Of a stretch of DNA of 64,000 nt, positions 33,839 to 44,459 are shown one piece after another; position 1 is the stretch's first letter, and each line of letters begins with the position of its first letter. Both the position numbers and the translations under genes were made by a program. The DNA lies in NCBI RefSeq assembly GCF_013141715.1, contig NZ_WHOA01000248.1, positions 62,001 through 126,000 on the forward strand, written 5' to 3'. The notes below the pieces were generated by a model that did no database searches, was not told the origin of the DNA, and was given only the letters and a program-made list of their open reading frames with translations. This stretch comes from Paenibacillus phytorum. GTDB taxonomy: Bacteria; Bacillota; Bacilli; Paenibacillales; NBRC-103111.

Positions 33839-35599
33839 ATGAAAACCTACCACGCATTTTTCCTTAAAAATTTATTCACTTTTTTGATCCCCATGCTTGT
33901 ACCTATTCTGATCCTAGGCACAATGTCCACGGTCATTATTAAGAGATATGTAACGGAAGAAATTAATCACAACACGACCAATATGCTAAAGCAAACCAAG
34001 GAAAATATCGAATTGATCTTTAAACAGCTTGATTCGCTGAACATCCATTTTATGGGCAATTCTATCGAATTTGCGAATTTAAAGAGCCTAATGCTCAAGC
34101 CGTCTCTGGAGCTCGATGACTATAAAGTACTTGCAACCATCAAAAATCTGATTGATGCGCCTGCCATGGCGATGCCTTATATCGATTCTGTCTACGTTTA
34201 TTTAAATAATGACAAAAATCGTATACTTTCCACGACCTCCGGCGGACTGATTGATTTAAATGAATTTTATGATAAAGCCTGGTTCGACAGCTATATAAGG
34301 CATCAACACAGCGACGATTTGGTATGGACGGAAAACCGCACCATTAAGAAATATAACTTTGAGAATTCTGCCGTAGAGCTTATCAGTCTTTACCGCAAAC
34401 TGTCCCGCGATCAGGGAGACGGTCTCATCGTGCTCAACATTGACGCCAAATATATCGAGAACCATTTGTCCAATTTGTCCACACTGCAGGATCAAACCCT
34501 GCTCATATTAGGCCCGAACGGGGATGTTATGTTTAAAAACAAAAAACTCCCCTATTTTGATCATTTGATTTTTAAAGATCTCGTTTCCGATGGGCGTCCC
34601 TTCTATGAGACGAACCTGAACGGCCAGCCATTTATCGTTTCCAAGCTGAACTCTGATAAGTACGGTTGGACCTACTTATCTATTGCCCCCAAAACATCGC
34701 TATATGAAGTTCCCGATGGTTTGAACCTGACCAGCCAGCTGCTCCTGATGTTCTCCTTTTTATTTGGAAGCGGATTAACGTATTATTTGACCAGAAAAAA
34801 TTACCGAGATGTGAAAACGATTGTTACGATTTTGGAATCCGCCGAAAACAGCAAGCCGCTGCCTGCTCTACCTTCACGTGTTAAAGACGTTTACAGCTAT
34901 ATCATTCATAGCATCCTGAAAAATTTTATAGAGCAGAACTATTTAAGCATCCAACTGTCAGAACGAAAGTATAAAGCCCAAGCGATGGAATTGATCGCCC
35001 TACAGTCACAGCTGAACCCTCATTTTCTATATAATACGCTTGAGACAATCAATTGGAAAATCGCTAGCCTTACCGGCAAGCCTGGGAATTTGAACAAAAT
35101 GGTAGAAAATTTAGCAGATATTTTGCGATATTCCTTGGAAGGGCATAACAAACCGGTCATCCTTCAAAAAGAAATCGCTTATACCTTAAGCTATATCGAC
35201 ATACAGAAGGTTAGATATCACGATAAATTTGATGTTGTCTGGGAATATGAGGAGCATGTCAACAAGTACAATGTGCCAAAGCTCATTTTGCAACCGCTTA
35301 TTGAAAATTGTATCTACCATGGCATCAAAGTGAAGGAAGGAACCTACCGAATCAAAATTAAAATCTGGCAGACAGAAGAGATGCTTCATTTGGCTGTGAT
35401 TGATAACGGAATCGGAATTGACAAAGAAAGACTTGACCAAATTAAGTACGAACTCAAACAGGATATCGGCGAAACGGATCATATTGGTCTATACAATACA
35501 CACAAAAGATTGAAATTGCTTTACGGTGAATCATTCGGCATTATAATCCGGAGTAAATACGGTTGGGGAACGGCGGTCTACTTAACCATTCCCATATAA
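33839..35599 (+). CDS. YesM-type sensor histidine kinase
   Basis: 586 residues, starting 25 bp after the response regulator. N-terminal membrane helix (~12-34), extracellular sensor region (~35-285), second helix (~288-308), a degenerate HAMP-like linker, phosphoacceptor His in LNPHFLYNTLETINW, and HATPase motifs LILQPLIENCIYHGI, DNGIGID and GLYNTHKRLKLLYG. It forms a pair with the regulator upstream and probably senses the sugar handled by the divergent transporter operon, directly or through its binding protein. Confidence 0.94.
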   Translation: MKTYHAFFLKNLFTFLIPMLVPILILGTMSTVIIKRYVTEEINHNTTNMLKQTKENIELIFKQLDSLNIHFMGNSIEFANLKSLMLKPSLELDDYKVLATIKNLIDAPAMAMPYIDSVYVYLNNDKNRILSTTSGGLIDLNEFYDKAWFDSYIRHQHSDDLVWTENRTIKKYNFENSAVELISLYRKLSRDQGDGLIVLNIDAKYIENHLSNLSTLQDQTLLILGPNGDVMFKNKKLPYFDHLIFKDLVSDGRPFYETNLNGQPFIVSKLNSDKYGWTYLSIAPKTSLYEVPDGLNLTSQLLLMFSFLFGSGLTYYLTRKNYRDVKTIVTILESAENSKPLPALPSRVKDVYSYIIHSILKNFIEQNYLSIQLSERKYKAQAMELIALQSQLNPHFLYNTLETINWKIASLTGKPGNLNKMVENLADILRYSLEGHNKPVILQKEIAYTLSYIDIQKVRYHDKFDVVWEYEEHVNKYNVPKLILQPLIENCIYHGIKVKEGTYRIKIKIWQTEEMLHLAVIDNGIGIDKERLDQIKYELKQDIGETDHIGLYNTHKRLKLLYGESFGIIIRSKYGWGTAVYLTIPI

Positions 35600-35658
35600 A
35601 TTATCCGGATCATAGGTAGTATAACTTAAGCAACCGTGCTTCGTTGTATAAGCAGGAA

Positions 35659-35700
35659 ATGCAACAAGGCCGGCCCCCGTAAGAGGCTAACCTGCTGCAT
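35659..35700. terminator. Imperfect hairpin between convergent genes
   Basis: ATGCAACAAGG...CCTGCTGCAT pairs with two mismatches around a GC-rich middle. T runs are weak, so terminator strength is uncertain. It lies between the kinase and the giant PL6 gene. Confidence 0.45.
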
Positions 35701-35706
35701 AGAACC

Positions 35707-38700
35707 TTAGTGATCCAACATACGCATAACAACCGTGACTGCTTCCGCTCTCGTCGCCACGTCAAACGGTTTAAAAGCATTATTCTCCCGACCCTGAACT
35801 AGCCCTAGTGAGTTAGCTCGCAAGACTAACGGCAATGCCCATGAGGGGATCTGAGAACTGTCGCTAAATGAAGCCGCAGCAGATGTTCCCTCGCTTTGTG
35901 GAAATGCCCTTACTAACATTGCAACCATTTCGATTCGATTTATTGCATCATTAGGGCGCAGAGACTGGTCTTCATATCCCTGGATAATGCCTGCTTTCAG
36001 CGCAGCGCTTAGTTCTCCCGCCGCCCATACCGGAATACTCGCCTCATCAGTGAATTCAGTCTTCGTTGGTTCCGGCTTCAAGCCCAGAGCTCGAACTAGC
36101 ATGGCAGCGAATTGAAGCCTCGTCATCGGTTCGTCAGGCTTAAAGCTGCCATCTGAATAGCCGTTCACGATGCCTTTGGCAGCAGCCTGGCTGATGGCTT
36201 CCGATGCCCAATGTTTCGGCACATCTACAAAAGTCTCAGGCAGTGGTGCTGATGTTGAGGGATCCGTTGGTTTCGAAGGCTGTGGGATCGTCGGTTCAGG
36301 AACCGGCTTAGGCAAAGGCACTGGATTATACACAGATGAAGAATCCGATGAAGACGAATTGTTTATCTGTGGACGTTTTATCATCATGGTATACGTTTTA
36401 TGAACGCCGGACGGCATCGTCACATCAATCAGAACAACACTGCCGCTTGCTGCAATGGCTAGCGGTCCGCTTTCGTTGCCGCTTCTTACCAATTGCGTCG
36501 AAGCGCCGTCTACGTTTACCTGAATGTCAGCCCTCTGACTTAAGGAAACCGGCGTAATTGTTATGTTGCCGATTCCAGTCGGAGCCATCACCGTATAATA
36601 CGTAATATCCGAGCGGAAGACTGGTGTAAGTGTCAGATTCTGGCTGATCTGAAGGCTGCTTAACTCCGGCTTGCCCTCTTCCTCTGGCATGTTCCTGCCT
36701 GCAGATGGCCCGACATCGGCAGCCGTAAGCGGCTTAAGTGTAGGAACGGCTGCCTGGTCGTACTCATCTGCACCAGCGTCGGGCGTATGTGTACGCCTTT
36801 GACCGTCCATATCGTCCAACGGAACATATGGACCTTGGGCGCTATCCACCGCGGGACTTAGCGGCGACAAGCGAATCAGACCGTCGCTGCCATGGACCAG
36901 CTTCAGATCACCTTTGTAAGTGGCGCTAACGACAGTAGCATTCGCCGCCACAGCAGCGAGACCATCGACCATGTTGCCGACATAAGCCGGTCGGCCTGCG
37001 GGTGTGATATCTTTCGATTCATTGAATATCGTCCCTACGTTACTGAAAATGACATTATTATAAATTTGCGTTCCCGTCGGTTGGAACGTGCGCTCAGCAA
37101 TTTTGACGGCCGATGCTTTATTGCTTAAGTTTACGATTGTATTATTGAAAATTTGCACATTATATTGCCGCCAATGCCCTCGCAGCAACTCCTGCTGCCT
37201 ATCTGGGGAAAGGCTCCTAAGTTCCGCGAAGTCGTTCGGCCCAGTGCCCCAACGTATAATTGGGTTCGTGCCTCCCTCCGGCCCCGCATCTTCCGTTCCG
37301 CCATCAAGCTGAATGGCATCATCCGTAAGTCCTTCCATGTAATTATTATAAATCTTGTGATCATTCCCATAGAGACGGAAACCGCTCGTTCCAGGTTTCT
37401 TGCCATCCGCGATAATGAAATTGCCGTAAAAGCTGTTGCGATGACCGTGCCGGGCTACCATTCCTCCATAGGAATTCAAGACGGTGTTGTACCGGATAGT
37501 ATTATCGCTGCTCTTCACCGAAACGATCTCGTCCTCGCCGTTCAATCCGTCGAACAAATTGTATTGAATCGTAACATGTCCGGGGGCCAAAGATAGACCA
37601 GAAAGCCCGAGGCGGATCGCTTCCAATCCGTTGCTTACCCGTGGACCGATATCATGGAAGTGATTATATTCAATCACATCGTACTGCGAAACCGAATCCT
37701 TGCCGTCATATGTCATCACTGCGCCGAAGCCGGTTTTCGGACCGATGTCATTGTAAGCGATCCGATTGTGGCTGCTGGTGCCTTCCACTCGAATATAATG
37801 CCGGTCGGTTCCGCTGTCCGTAAGCAGCGCCGAGTTCGGGGAATGCGACGTTTCGCCCGTATAAACAGCTCCGTTCGGATCATAGGTGCTGCCATAACGG
37901 CAGCTATTTTCAACGCCAATCACACACCAAATTGGTTTGTTGACGCTGTTCTCAGCCTTCGTAAAGCGATATTTCTGCCCCGTTTCATCCAAGGCAAAGG
38001 TATTGCGCACAAGGGAGACATTGCTGGAGTCATACAATTCCACACCCGGGTGCAGTCCCTTCAACGTTGCGATCCTGTCTTCCGGCACGCCTCGGCTCCG
38101 CAGCGTATCCTCCCCAAGATCCGATCCGCCACCGGAGTGGAACGTAAGTCCTTCAACCTCAATATAGTTTGCATTTTCCAAATGCATGTAGCTGTCGCCA
38201 GCGATAACGGCCTTCCCCAGTTCGGCAGCGACAATACGAATCGGAAGCGCAGCCGTGCCTGACTTATCTTTGATAACGAATGGGCCGTTTTGTTGATACG
38301 TACCATTTTGCAATTCAATCGTCGTCCCTTTAGCAGCTTGATCCAGCGCATTTTGCAGTTCTTCCGCGGAATTGACCTTCACCACCCGTACCGGAGGGAG
38401 GGGTTCCACGGGTTTATCGCCTGCTTGCGGAGGGCCGCTTGGCTCAGTAGGTTCATCCACTTTGGGTGCGGTGCCCGTATAAAGTTCAACTTCGGTAATA
38501 CTATTCCAACTGCCTGAGCTGCCCGAAGCCGTATTTCCATATCCGACCAGCCGCACATAACGAACTTCTGCTGGAGTCGTCAGCACATAAGGCTGCATAA
38601 TGTCATCTTCGGCTTTGAGTAATCTACTTTTTCGTTTAGGAAGCAGCACGGTCGGATTCTGGAAATCCGCTTGATTGGAGCCTATAATTTCGAAATTGCT

Positions 38701-40647
38701 TTGACGGTCGATCGCGCTCAGGAAAGCAATATTCAAGTAAGTAACCTGCTCAGGTTGACCCATATCGAACTGCAGCCACTCCCCTTGTCCAGAAGCCGAC
38801 CAACGGACATCATTATTCCAAACACCGTCCACGACATTCGCTGGAATATTCGTCGTGTTCGGCTGATAGGAACTAGCGGTAACCGTACTTGCGTTCATCG
38901 GCACTTGGCCATTCGTTCCTTTGGCCGATAGCCGATAGGCTTGCAGCGTGTACGTATTCATCGCATCGCCGTTTGATAATCGGATCGTGAGCTTGTTATT
39001 GCCCGGCGCGAGATGAACCCTGGCAACATCGCTTATGGGCTGATTCACCCCTTCAAGGTTCGTCAAGGTCACCGCCGTTGAAATACCGCCGCTGACTTGC
39101 ATGGCTAAACGGATGGAATCGGCTGCTTGTGGAACGATAACCTCATACCCGTCCATCTTGGAAGACACGAAGGGGATATTCATCCCGATCTTTTGGCTGC
39201 CGTTCCAAACATCGAGCGCAGATAACTGGATGGCTGGCATTTTCTCCGCAAAGGTGAAAAAGGATCCGTCAGCCAGCTCTGTATCCGCAGCGTAGTAAGC
39301 TTCGCCATGCACCTCCACAGGAGTTAATGACAGTGGAACCGCGTGGCTGAAATCGCTGCTTCTGCTCGTTAACAGCAAGCCGCCTAGCGGAAGCTTCGCC
39401 GCTGGAAAGGCAACTTGTACAGTTCCGACATTGCCCGTATTTCGGACTTTCCATGTCCGCGCTGACTGCTTGAAGTCCGCACCGTAGGGCACAGAAGGAG
39501 CCAAACTTCCGTTATCGCCCCAGAGCAGGTACTGCTTGTCCGCCAAAGCTTGTTTAGCGGTAATGATGACCTGCGAAGAGGCTTGTCCTTCGCTGCTCCG
39601 GCTTGTTGCTTGCGCCAATGCTCCTTGCTGATCGCGGGCGATACCTGCAATGTTATTGCTATAAGCCATATTGGAATCCGTTGGCCAAACGACCATCGGC
39701 GAAGGGCCTGCCGATACATAATCTTTCCCCTTCAGCGGCGTTCCGAACTTAAGCGCCATATATGTTTGCACTTGATTCTGCTGCACTTCTGTAAGCGTAT
39801 CGCCAAACACGATCATCTCGCCAATTTGTCCATCATAGCCGGATCCTCCCTTGACAGCAGAACCGAGAGACATCGGGTTACTTCCGTTTCCAACCATTGC
39901 GAGGCGGGCCTGTGTTGATTTGGCTATCGTGTGCCCATCTAGCGTAATCGCTTGGTAAACAGCACTGGAAACGGGAGGATGCGATTCATATTGAAACCCC
40001 CAACTATTGTATTGAAGAGGAGGGATTGAATAGCCTGTCGTGAGTCGTGGATTTCCAGATAGGGTAGCTCCCGAATCCCACAAGACTTGCGAAGTGCCGG
40101 AATAAAAGGGGATATACGCGCCGAATACTCCGTTTCCTTGCAAATTTTCATAAAAAATTTGCGACGTCTGATTCGATAACGTTATCCCGCCAGTAACCAT
40201 ATATACACTGGCATGTTCAACAGACTCATTCTGGTTGAATAACCCATTTTTGTCCAATAAAAGACTTCCATTGCCTGAACTGGCTGAACGAATAAATTGC
40301 ACCGAAGGCTGGAAATTCAGTGCAGGATTGGACGGAGTATACTTCGGCTTTGCCCTCGGACTCTTGTCCCCAACCGTCCCGTCATTGATGAAATCATTGC
40401 CTTGCGGACTGCTGTCCTTCCATACCGTAATTTCGCCGTTCCCACTACGGGTCACGCTGTCGGGATCCGCTTTCAGCCACAATTTCAGCATGTTGGCATC
40501 CACACCGCCTGGTGTTCCTGCCACTGTGCTATCTGCATGTACTTTGGATACCCCTAGCGGCAACCACGTCAATGTTAATGCTGCTGCGAGCAGCAAGCTG
40601 ACTCCCTGTTTCGAACGCACTCTGAATTCTTTGGACATCTTGCTCAA
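35707..40647 (-). CDS. SLH-anchored giant PL6 polysaccharide lyase
   Basis: 1646 residues from TTG 40647 (AGAGGTG 8 nt upstream). In order: signal peptide (~1-38); LamG/ConA-like domain (~49-310, LKLWLKADPDSV); a beta-rich module (~320-480); cadherin-like sandwich (~485-580); F5/8 type C discoidin domain (~582-725, RWSASGQGEWLQFDMG); PL6 beta-helix (~752-1290); second cadherin-like domain (~1370-1450); Pro/Ser linker; three SLH repeats (1473-1646, WASEAISQAAAKGIVNGYSD). The PL6 pair is Lys 1045 (VKSSDN) and Arg 1066 (ARHG), spaced by 21 as in chondroitinase B. It cleaves a uronic-acid polysaccharide by beta-elimination while held on the cell wall. First-contact enzyme of the locus; exact substrate (dermatan-like, alginate-like or other) unknown. 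Confidence 0.92.
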   Translation of the reverse strand: MSKMSKEFRVRSKQGVSLLLAAALTLTWLPLGVSKVHADSTVAGTPGGVDANMLKLWLKADPDSVTRSGNGEITVWKDSSPQGNDFINDGTVGDKSPRAKPKYTPSNPALNFQPSVQFIRSASSGNGSLLLDKNGLFNQNESVEHASVYMVTGGITLSNQTSQIFYENLQGNGVFGAYIPFYSGTSQVLWDSGATLSGNPRLTTGYSIPPLQYNSWGFQYESHPPVSSAVYQAITLDGHTIAKSTQARLAMVGNGSNPMSLGSAVKGGSGYDGQIGEMIVFGDTLTEVQQNQVQTYMALKFGTPLKGKDYVSAGPSPMVVWPTDSNMAYSNNIAGIARDQQGALAQATSRSSEGQASSQVIITAKQALADKQYLLWGDNGSLAPSVPYGADFKQSARTWKVRNTGNVGTVQVAFPAAKLPLGGLLLTSRSSDFSHAVPLSLTPVEVHGEAYYAADTELADGSFFTFAEKMPAIQLSALDVWNGSQKIGMNIPFVSSKMDGYEVIVPQAADSIRLAMQVSGGISTAVTLTNLEGVNQPISDVARVHLAPGNNKLTIRLSNGDAMNTYTLQAYRLSAKGTNGQVPMNASTVTASSYQPNTTNIPANVVDGVWNNDVRWSASGQGEWLQFDMGQPEQVTYLNIAFLSAIDRQSNFEIIGSNQADFQNPTVLLPKRKSRLLKAEDDIMQPYVLTTPAEVRYVRLVGYGNTASGSSGSWNSITEVELYTGTAPKVDEPTEPSGPPQAGDKPVEPLPPVRVVKVNSAEELQNALDQAAKGTTIELQNGTYQQNGPFVIKDKSGTAALPIRIVAAELGKAVIAGDSYMHLENANYIEVEGLTFHSGGGSDLGEDTLRSRGVPEDRIATLKGLHPGVELYDSSNVSLVRNTFALDETGQKYRFTKAENSVNKPIWCVIGVENSCRYGSTYDPNGAVYTGETSHSPNSALLTDSGTDRHYIRVEGTSSHNRIAYNDIGPKTGFGAVMTYDGKDSVSQYDVIEYNHFHDIGPRVSNGLEAIRLGLSGLSLAPGHVTIQYNLFDGLNGEDEIVSVKSSDNTIRYNTVLNSYGGMVARHGHRNSFYGNFIIADGKKPGTSGFRLYGNDHKIYNNYMEGLTDDAIQLDGGTEDAGPEGGTNPIIRWGTGPNDFAELRSLSPDRQQELLRGHWRQYNVQIFNNTIVNLSNKASAVKIAERTFQPTGTQIYNNVIFSNVGTIFNESKDITPAGRPAYVGNMVDGLAAVAANATVVSATYKGDLKLVHGSDGLIRLSPLSPAVDSAQGPYVPLDDMDGQRRTHTPDAGADEYDQAAVPTLKPLTAADVGPSAGRNMPEEEGKPELSSLQISQNLTLTPVFRSDITYYTVMAPTGIGNITITPVSLSQRADIQVNVDGASTQLVRSGNESGPLAIAASGSVVLIDVTMPSGVHKTYTMMIKRPQINNSSSSDSSSVYNPVPLPKPVPEPTIPQPSKPTDPSTSAPLPETFVDVPKHWASEAISQAAAKGIVNGYSDGSFKPDEPMTRLQFAAMLVRALGLKPEPTKTEFTDEASIPVWAAGELSAALKAGIIQGYEDQSLRPNDAINRIEMVAMLVRAFPQSEGTSAAASFSDSSQIPSWALPLVLRANSLGLVQGRENNAFKPFDVATRAEAVTVVMRMLDH

Positions 40648-40852
40648 ATTCTCATCACCTCTTCTGTATCATGAAGCTTTTAGGCAACATTGCTGAAAAC
40701 CGTAAAAGCAGCTAAATTCATCATAAGAAAGCCCTTACAAATAATACATCTTCAAAACCTTAAACTCATCTTCAAAATCTCAAATTCCACTAATCAATAT
40801 CTAAATCAACCTTTAATTTTGAAAGACGCGCACTTTGATTTCATACAAATTT

Positions 40853-42382
40853 CTAAACTTGATTAGCTCGAGGTCCTACATCATCTACTGTGAGCGGTTT
40901 TACTGGTGGAACATGACCGGAATCGTATTCGTCAGCGCCAATGGTGATACTTTGCTCGCTTGCCGCTGCCTGATGTACAGCACTTGTCTCAAAAATCACC
41001 GTTCCAGCATGGCTGACAATCAAGTTGTTATACACCTTCGTACCCACGGGTTGGTAGGTTTTTCCGCCCAGAGCAAGGAAATTTGTATAATTTCCCGTGT
41101 TCACCAGCGTATTATTGAACACCTGGACATTATATTGCCTCCAATGCCCACGCAGAAGCGCTGTTCGCTCCTCTTGCGAAAGATCCTCCAGAACAGCAGA
41201 CTTTTCCTCATCTCCACTTATCCACTTTACAGTAGGATTTAAGGTTCCATCAGCTCCTCCATCATGTGATCCGCCATCAAGTCTTATCACCTGATCCGTC
41301 AGGCCTTCCATATAGTTGTCATAAATTTTGTGATCGTTACCATAGATGCGAAAGCCGCTCATCCCCGGCTTTTCGCCGTCCCCGAAGAAGTAGTTGCCAT
41401 AAAAGCTATTGCGATTACCGTGTCGAGCGACGAATCCCCCGTACGAATTCCGAATCGTATTGTAGCGGATGATGTTGTCGCTGCTTTTCACAGAAATAAT
41501 TTCATCCTCGCCATCAAAACCGTCAAACAAATTATACTGGATCGTTACGTACCCAGGTGCTAATGAAAGGCTTGATAAACCGAGCCGGATCGCCTCTAAT
41601 CCGTTCGTAACACGCGGGCCAATGCCATGGAAATGATTATATTCAATCACATCATGCTGCGAGATCGTTCGTCCGCCATGCCCCTCTCCATCATAAATAA
41701 GAACGGCGCCAAAGCCTCTCTTGGGCCCAATTTCATTGTAAGCAATCCGATTGTAGCTGCTCACTCCCTCCACTCGGATATAATGGCGGTGCGTTCCATT
41801 GTCGGTGATCAGTTTAGAATCTTCATATGGGGTCGGACCGCCATACACAGCTCCATTCGGATCGTAGCTGCTGCCATAACGGCAGCTGTCTTCGACGCCA
41901 TACAACCCCCATACTGGACCCTTATTCGTGAGGAAGCGATAAGGCTGGCCGGTCTCATTCAAGGCAAATGTATTGCGAAGAATCGAAATTCGGCTAGAGC
42001 TCTGCAGTTGGATGCCTGGATGTACACCTTGCAAGCTACGGTGCGATAGACCTCTATCTCTAAGCGACTGTTCGCTAGAGGTAAAGCCGATCCCACTATG
42101 GATCATAAGCCCCGATACTTCGATATAGCTTGAATCCTCTATGTGCAAATAGCTGTCGCCTGAGATAATAGCCATTCCCAGGTTAGCAGCCTCAATCCGA
42201 ATCGGCATGCCGTCCGAACCATGCTTATCCTTTACAACGAATGGGCCGCTTTGTTCATATATACCGTTTTTTAGCTCAATGACGCTTCCTGCGACTGCTT
42301 TATCCAATGCCATCTGCAATTCTGCAGCCGTGCTAACCTTTATATATGTCAGCTTCGGCCGCACATCCATATGATCCCCCAT
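40853..42382 (-). CDS. PL6 lyase without export signal (probably cytoplasmic)
   Basis: 509 residues from ATG 42382 (GGAGGGG 7 nt upstream). It begins directly in the lyase domain (YIKVSTAAELQMALDKAV), with no signal peptide, lipobox or anchor. It is very similar to the lyase domain of the 1646-residue neighbour (shared GFGAV, RLGLSSLSLAPGYVTIQYN, YNNYMEGLT-like blocks). The catalytic pair Lys 299 and Arg 320 is kept. It lies just downstream of GH88 and the transporter on the same strand, so it probably cuts imported oligosaccharides before GH88. Alternatively the export signal was lost in duplication. The ~200-bp gap to the giant lyase gene suggests separate expression of the latter. Confidence 0.9.
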   Translation of the reverse strand: MGDHMDVRPKLTYIKVSTAAELQMALDKAVAGSVIELKNGIYEQSGPFVVKDKHGSDGMPIRIEAANLGMAIISGDSYLHIEDSSYIEVSGLMIHSGIGFTSSEQSLRDRGLSHRSLQGVHPGIQLQSSSRISILRNTFALNETGQPYRFLTNKGPVWGLYGVEDSCRYGSSYDPNGAVYGGPTPYEDSKLITDNGTHRHYIRVEGVSSYNRIAYNEIGPKRGFGAVLIYDGEGHGGRTISQHDVIEYNHFHGIGPRVTNGLEAIRLGLSSLSLAPGYVTIQYNLFDGFDGEDEIISVKSSDNIIRYNTIRNSYGGFVARHGNRNSFYGNYFFGDGEKPGMSGFRIYGNDHKIYDNYMEGLTDQVIRLDGGSHDGGADGTLNPTVKWISGDEEKSAVLEDLSQEERTALLRGHWRQYNVQVFNNTLVNTGNYTNFLALGGKTYQPVGTKVYNNLIVSHAGTVIFETSAVHQAAASEQSITIGADEYDSGHVPPVKPLTVDDVGPRANQV

Positions 42383-42423
42383 ATCCTAACCCCTCCATAA
42401 TCCACTGACATTCGCTTGAATTC

Positions 42424-43548
42424 TTAGAACACACGATGCTTCCACCCTTGCAGCTTGGCAAGAGCTTCAACATAATAGTAGTCACCGTAAATCAACGATA
42501 CATTCACATTCGTCTCAGCAGGTTTATGCCCCGTTCCCCCACGGAGAATGCCCTCATGCTGTGGTTCATCGAAGGCGGTATATCTCTCCGATAAGGATTT
42601 CAAGATGCGCTCGGCAGCCGAGCGGTACTTATTGGCATCCTCAGCTTGAACGACTTCGGCAAGCTCAAGCAAACCCGACGCCGCAATACTTGCAGCGGAA
42701 GTATCCCGGGGCGCCCCACTTGCATCCGGTACCCGGAAGTCCCAAGGAGGCACCATTTCTTCTGGCAGCGAACTAATGAAATGATGAGCTACCTGCTGAG
42801 CTGCATGCAGGTACTTCTCCTTCTTGGTATAACGATATGTGTTTGTCATACCGTATAACGCCCAAGCATTCCCCCTGGACCAGCAGGAATCCTGTGCAAA
42901 GCCTTGCCCACCCATGTACTCCAGCAATTCCCCAGTTATCGGATCGAATACAGCAATATGACAAGTGGATCCATCACCACGAATCATATGCTTGATAACC
43001 GTATCTGCATGGGCACACGCGATTTGTGAAAATCGCGGATCTTGCAGCTCTTCCGAAGCCCAGAACAAAATTGACAAGTTCATCATGCAATCGATGATGG
43101 CCCATCCAGTCAAATCACGATTCCAAGCCCTAAGAAACTGCCCAGCCAGATTAAATCGGCCAGCTAGGAAATTGGCTGCCGCAAGTCCCCGGCGTCGTCC
43201 GTCCATATCTCCAGTCAGTTTGTACTTAAGTACAGATGTGGGCAAATACTGAAACCCCACATCATGATGAAAATGGTTGTCTTCCAGCAGATGACGTTCC
43301 ATCCGTGCATCCCACTCCCAGGCTGCAAGCTTATAGCGTTCTTCGGCGGTTAAATCGTAAAGAATCCACAGCATCCCCGGCCAGAATCCGGAGATCCACT
43401 GATCAAGCTTTAGGCCATCATATGCCCCTGATTGGGCTACATGCGGCGCTAGTTCAATACCGCGGCTCAGCATGACATCAACCTTGTTCTGTACGCCTTT
43501 CCACCAAAGATCGATAGATGCAGGATCAATTATTGTTGGCTTTTCCAT
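42424..43548 (-). CDS. GH88 unsaturated glucuronyl hydrolase
   Basis: 374 residues from ATG 43548, chosen because AAGGAG lies upstream. The frame is open 13 codons further but would then run into the permease gene. GH88 (alpha/alpha)6 barrel with the two catalytic Asp residues at 96 (NHFHHDVGFQ) and 153 (WAIIDCMMNL), plus SCWSRGNAWALYG and DTSAASIAASGL. It removes the 4,5-unsaturated uronic acid left at the non-reducing end by lyases and works in the cytoplasm. Downstream of LplABC-type genes and upstream of a PL6 gene, so it completes lyase, import and hydrolysis in one locus. Confidence 0.94.
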   Translation of the reverse strand: MEKPTIIDPASIDLWWKGVQNKVDVMLSRGIELAPHVAQSGAYDGLKLDQWISGFWPGMLWILYDLTAEERYKLAAWEWDARMERHLLEDNHFHHDVGFQYLPTSVLKYKLTGDMDGRRRGLAAANFLAGRFNLAGQFLRAWNRDLTGWAIIDCMMNLSILFWASEELQDPRFSQIACAHADTVIKHMIRGDGSTCHIAVFDPITGELLEYMGGQGFAQDSCWSRGNAWALYGMTNTYRYTKKEKYLHAAQQVAHHFISSLPEEMVPPWDFRVPDASGAPRDTSAASIAASGLLELAEVVQAEDANKYRSAAERILKSLSERYTAFDEPQHEGILRGGTGHKPAETNVNVSLIYGDYYYVEALAKLQGWKHRVF

Positions 43549-43567
43549 GAATGTGATCTTCTCCTTT

Positions 43568-44452
43568 TTATCCTTTAATAGCCCCAATTAAAGCGCCTTT
43601 CACGAAATATTTCTGCAGGAAGGGATAGACCATAAGAATCGGCATTGTGGCAACGATAATGGTAGCATGCTTCAGGGTTTCCCCTAATATCGCCACATCC
43701 GCACCGCTTGATCCGCTCGCCATCGAGCCTGCTTCGTTCATCAGCAGAAGCTCTCTGAGTACAAGCTGAAGCGGGTATAGCGATCGGTCCTGCAAAAATA
43801 TTAGCGCGTTAAACCAAGCGTTCCAGTGACTCACCCCATAGTAGAGCAGCATAACAGCGACAACAGGCATACAGAGCGGGAGCATAATCCGAAACAAAAT
43901 AATAAACTCATTGGCCCCATCTATTTTCGCCGATTCTTCCAGACTATCCGGTATCGCTTCAAATGCTGTTTTCATCAAAATAAGATTAAACGCTGAAATC
44001 GCTTGCGGAATAATTAATGCCCACAATGTATTCGCCAAGCCCAGCCCCTTGACAGTAAAATAAAAGGGGATCATACCACCGCTGAAAAACATCGTAAAAA
44101 CGATATACAGCATGAGGGGCTTACGATAGCCCAAGCATTTCCTCGACAAAGCATACGCGCCCAGAGACGTGAGAAAAATGTTAAGAGTTAATCCTACGAC
44201 AACAATGATCATCGTATTGACATAGCCGTTCATGATCGTTCCATTTTCGAACACAAGCTTATATGCATGAAGATTAAAATGAAGCGGTTTCCAGAGAATT
44301 CCGCTATGCTGCATATAGAGGGTAGGATCGCTTAGAGATGCAAACAAGACATACACAATAGGATATATAGTAGCTACAGCGAGCAGTGACAATAACACAT
44401 AGTTTCCGATATCGAAAGTCCACTCACCGACTGATTTGCGATACATATTCAT
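43568..44452 (-). CDS. LplC-type ABC transporter permease
   Basis: 294 residues from ATG 44452 (AGGGGGG upstream), six membrane helices. The EAA loop EESAKIDGANEFIILFRIMLP and C-terminal FLQKYFVKGALIGAIKG are typical of LplC/YtcP. Follows the LplB-type gene by 7 bp. Imports the oligosaccharide products of the PL6 enzymes (inference from context). Confidence 0.94.
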   Translation of the reverse strand: MNMYRKSVGEWTFDIGNYVLLSLLAVATIYPIVYVLFASLSDPTLYMQHSGILWKPLHFNLHAYKLVFENGTIMNGYVNTMIIVVVGLTLNIFLTSLGAYALSRKCLGYRKPLMLYIVFTMFFSGGMIPFYFTVKGLGLANTLWALIIPQAISAFNLILMKTAFEAIPDSLEESAKIDGANEFIILFRIMLPLCMPVVAVMLLYYGVSHWNAWFNALIFLQDRSLYPLQLVLRELLLMNEAGSMASGSSGADVAILGETLKHATIIVATMPILMVYPFLQKYFVKGALIGAIKG

Positions 44453-44459
44453 CCCCCCT